Below, in pieces: positions 63,425 to 64,000 of a stretch of DNA of 64,000 nucleotides (the first letter of the stretch is position 1; each line of letters starts with the position of its first letter). A model generated the notes under the pieces. The model searched no databases and was not told the origin of the DNA. It saw nothing but the letters and a program-made list of their open reading frames with translations. The stretch lies in assembly GCF_016858305.2 (NCBI RefSeq), contig NZ_CP074436.1, forward strand, positions 2,128,001-2,192,000, written 5' to 3'. This DNA is from Polaribacter sp. Q13. Lineage in GTDB: Bacteria > Bacteroidota > Bacteroidia > Flavobacteriales > Flavobacteriaceae. The translations under genes and the position numbers were made by a program.

Positions 63425-64000
63425 ATGTACTTAATTTTTGATACTGAAACTACCGGTTTACCAAAAAGTTGGAATGCTCCAATGACAGACACAGACAACT
63501 GGCCAAGGTGTATACAGATTGCTTGGCAGCTGCATGATGAGATGGGGAAAGTGTTAGAACACAACGATTTTCTAATACAACCAGACAACTTTAATATTCC
63601 GTATGATGCAGAAAGAATTCACGGAATTTCTACGGAATTAGCCGCAGAACAAGGAATTTCTTTAAACGAAGGTTTGGTTTTGTTTAACGAAGCATTGGCA
63701 AAAACGAAGTTTATTGTTGGTCAGAATTTAAATTTCGATTTAAATATTATGGGATGTGAATTCCATAGATTAGGTATAGAAAGTAATTTAACCTCACTCC
63801 CTATTCTGGATACGTGTACCGAAAAAACGGCTACTATGTGTCAGATTCCTGGTGGTCGTGGTGGTAAATTTAAATTACCAACGTTAACGGAATTGCACAA
63901 TCATTTATTTGGAGTTGGTTTTGGCGAAGCACACAACGCAACTGCCGATGTGGAGGCAACCACTCGTTGTTTTCTAGAACTAATTCGTTTAAGAGAATAT
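63425..64000 (+). CDS. dnaE: DNA polymerase III alpha subunit with N-terminal exonuclease domain (partial)
   Basis: The frame is open from ATG at 63425 to the window edge (192 codons). It encodes a DEDDh 3'-5' exonuclease domain: YLIFDTETTGLPKSW (Asp/Glu of ExoI), FIVGQNLNFDLNIMGCEFH (ExoII), and EAHNATADVEATTRCFLELI (His/Asp of ExoIII). Flavobacterial DnaE proteins of about 1450 residues begin in this way, so dnaE is the likely gene; a stand-alone epsilon-like exonuclease cannot be excluded from this fragment. Confidence 0.75.
   Translation, partial: MYLIFDTETTGLPKSWNAPMTDTDNWPRCIQIAWQLHDEMGKVLEHNDFLIQPDNFNIPYDAERIHGISTELAAEQGISLNEGLVLFNEALAKTKFIVGQNLNFDLNIMGCEFHRLGIESNLTSLPILDTCTEKTATMCQIPGGRGGKFKLPTLTELHNHLFGVGFGEAHNATADVEATTRCFLELIRLREY

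Noticed and set aside
1..64000. CRISPR array
   Set aside because: No set of regularly spaced identical repeats of 24-40 bp was seen; the repeats present are irregular in spacing and orientation.

Overview
The window is AT-rich chromosomal DNA from a member of the Bacteroidetes, most likely a marine Flavobacteriaceae of the Polaribacter/Tenacibaculum type. This rests on gene content: GSIII next to GSII, a variant curli operon, an Oar-like TonB-dependent receptor, a DUF5686 outer-membrane protein, S16 with a long Ala/Glu-rich tail, a DnaE with a leading exonuclease domain, and a B12-dependent ribonucleotide reductase. At least ten genes also have an exact TAnnTTTG (-7) box, the hallmark of the Bacteroidetes primary sigma factor. 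The species call is an inference from recognition of families; no search was run.

Layout. 1-4.9 kb: two membrane glycosyltransferases, a LacI regulator and a HAD phosphatase. 5-7.2 kb: a small membrane protein, a LysM glucosaminidase lipoprotein and a PLP deaminase. 7.8-11.2 kb: a tight three-gene operon of RimK-like ATP-grasp ligase, GCS2-like ligase and N-formylglutamate amidohydrolase, a predicted amidoligase/peptide-tailoring module. 11.2-13.3 kb: a cluster of short repeats and a lone ORC/Cdc6-like P-loop ATPase, the most accessory-looking stretch. 13.4-18.3 kb: class II ribonucleotide reductase, then a TetR-cupin-SDR unit with two matching operators. 18.4-25.3 kb: purM and a complete curli operon (csgA, csgB, csgE, csgF, csgG plus a beta-propeller lipoprotein). 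25.7-29 kb: divergent glutamine synthetases. 29.5-38.2 kb: pdhB, a membrane protein, etfBA, a bifunctional nuclease, nupC, a CBM48 protein and the thyA/folA pair. 38.3-48.5 kb: tag, a DPP III-like M49 peptidase, a DUF5686 protein, and soluble and membrane pyrophosphatases. 48.5-51 kb: an AraC regulator with small envelope proteins (DUF1328, YtxH, holin-like). 51-56.6 kb: pckA interrupted by an in-frame amber codon, DUF423, a tRNA1(Val)-type methyltransferase, a frameshifted S23 gene, tRNA-Ser(GGA), rimM-rpsP and a Crp/Fnr regulator. 56.8-62 kb: a probable phosphate-ester scavenging unit of TonB receptor, EEP-fold phosphatase/nuclease and PhoD-like phosphatase. The window ends in the start of dnaE.

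Most of the window is core metabolism. The points most worth checking are the curli operon with a CsgG-beta-barrel fusion and a strong stem-loop between csgA and csgB; twin hairpins with identical CGAGA loops in the rpsP leader; the amidoligase operon; the interrupted pckA; the paired TetR operators; and several families of dispersed non-coding repeats. No CRISPR array, insertion sequence, rRNA or prophage was seen.
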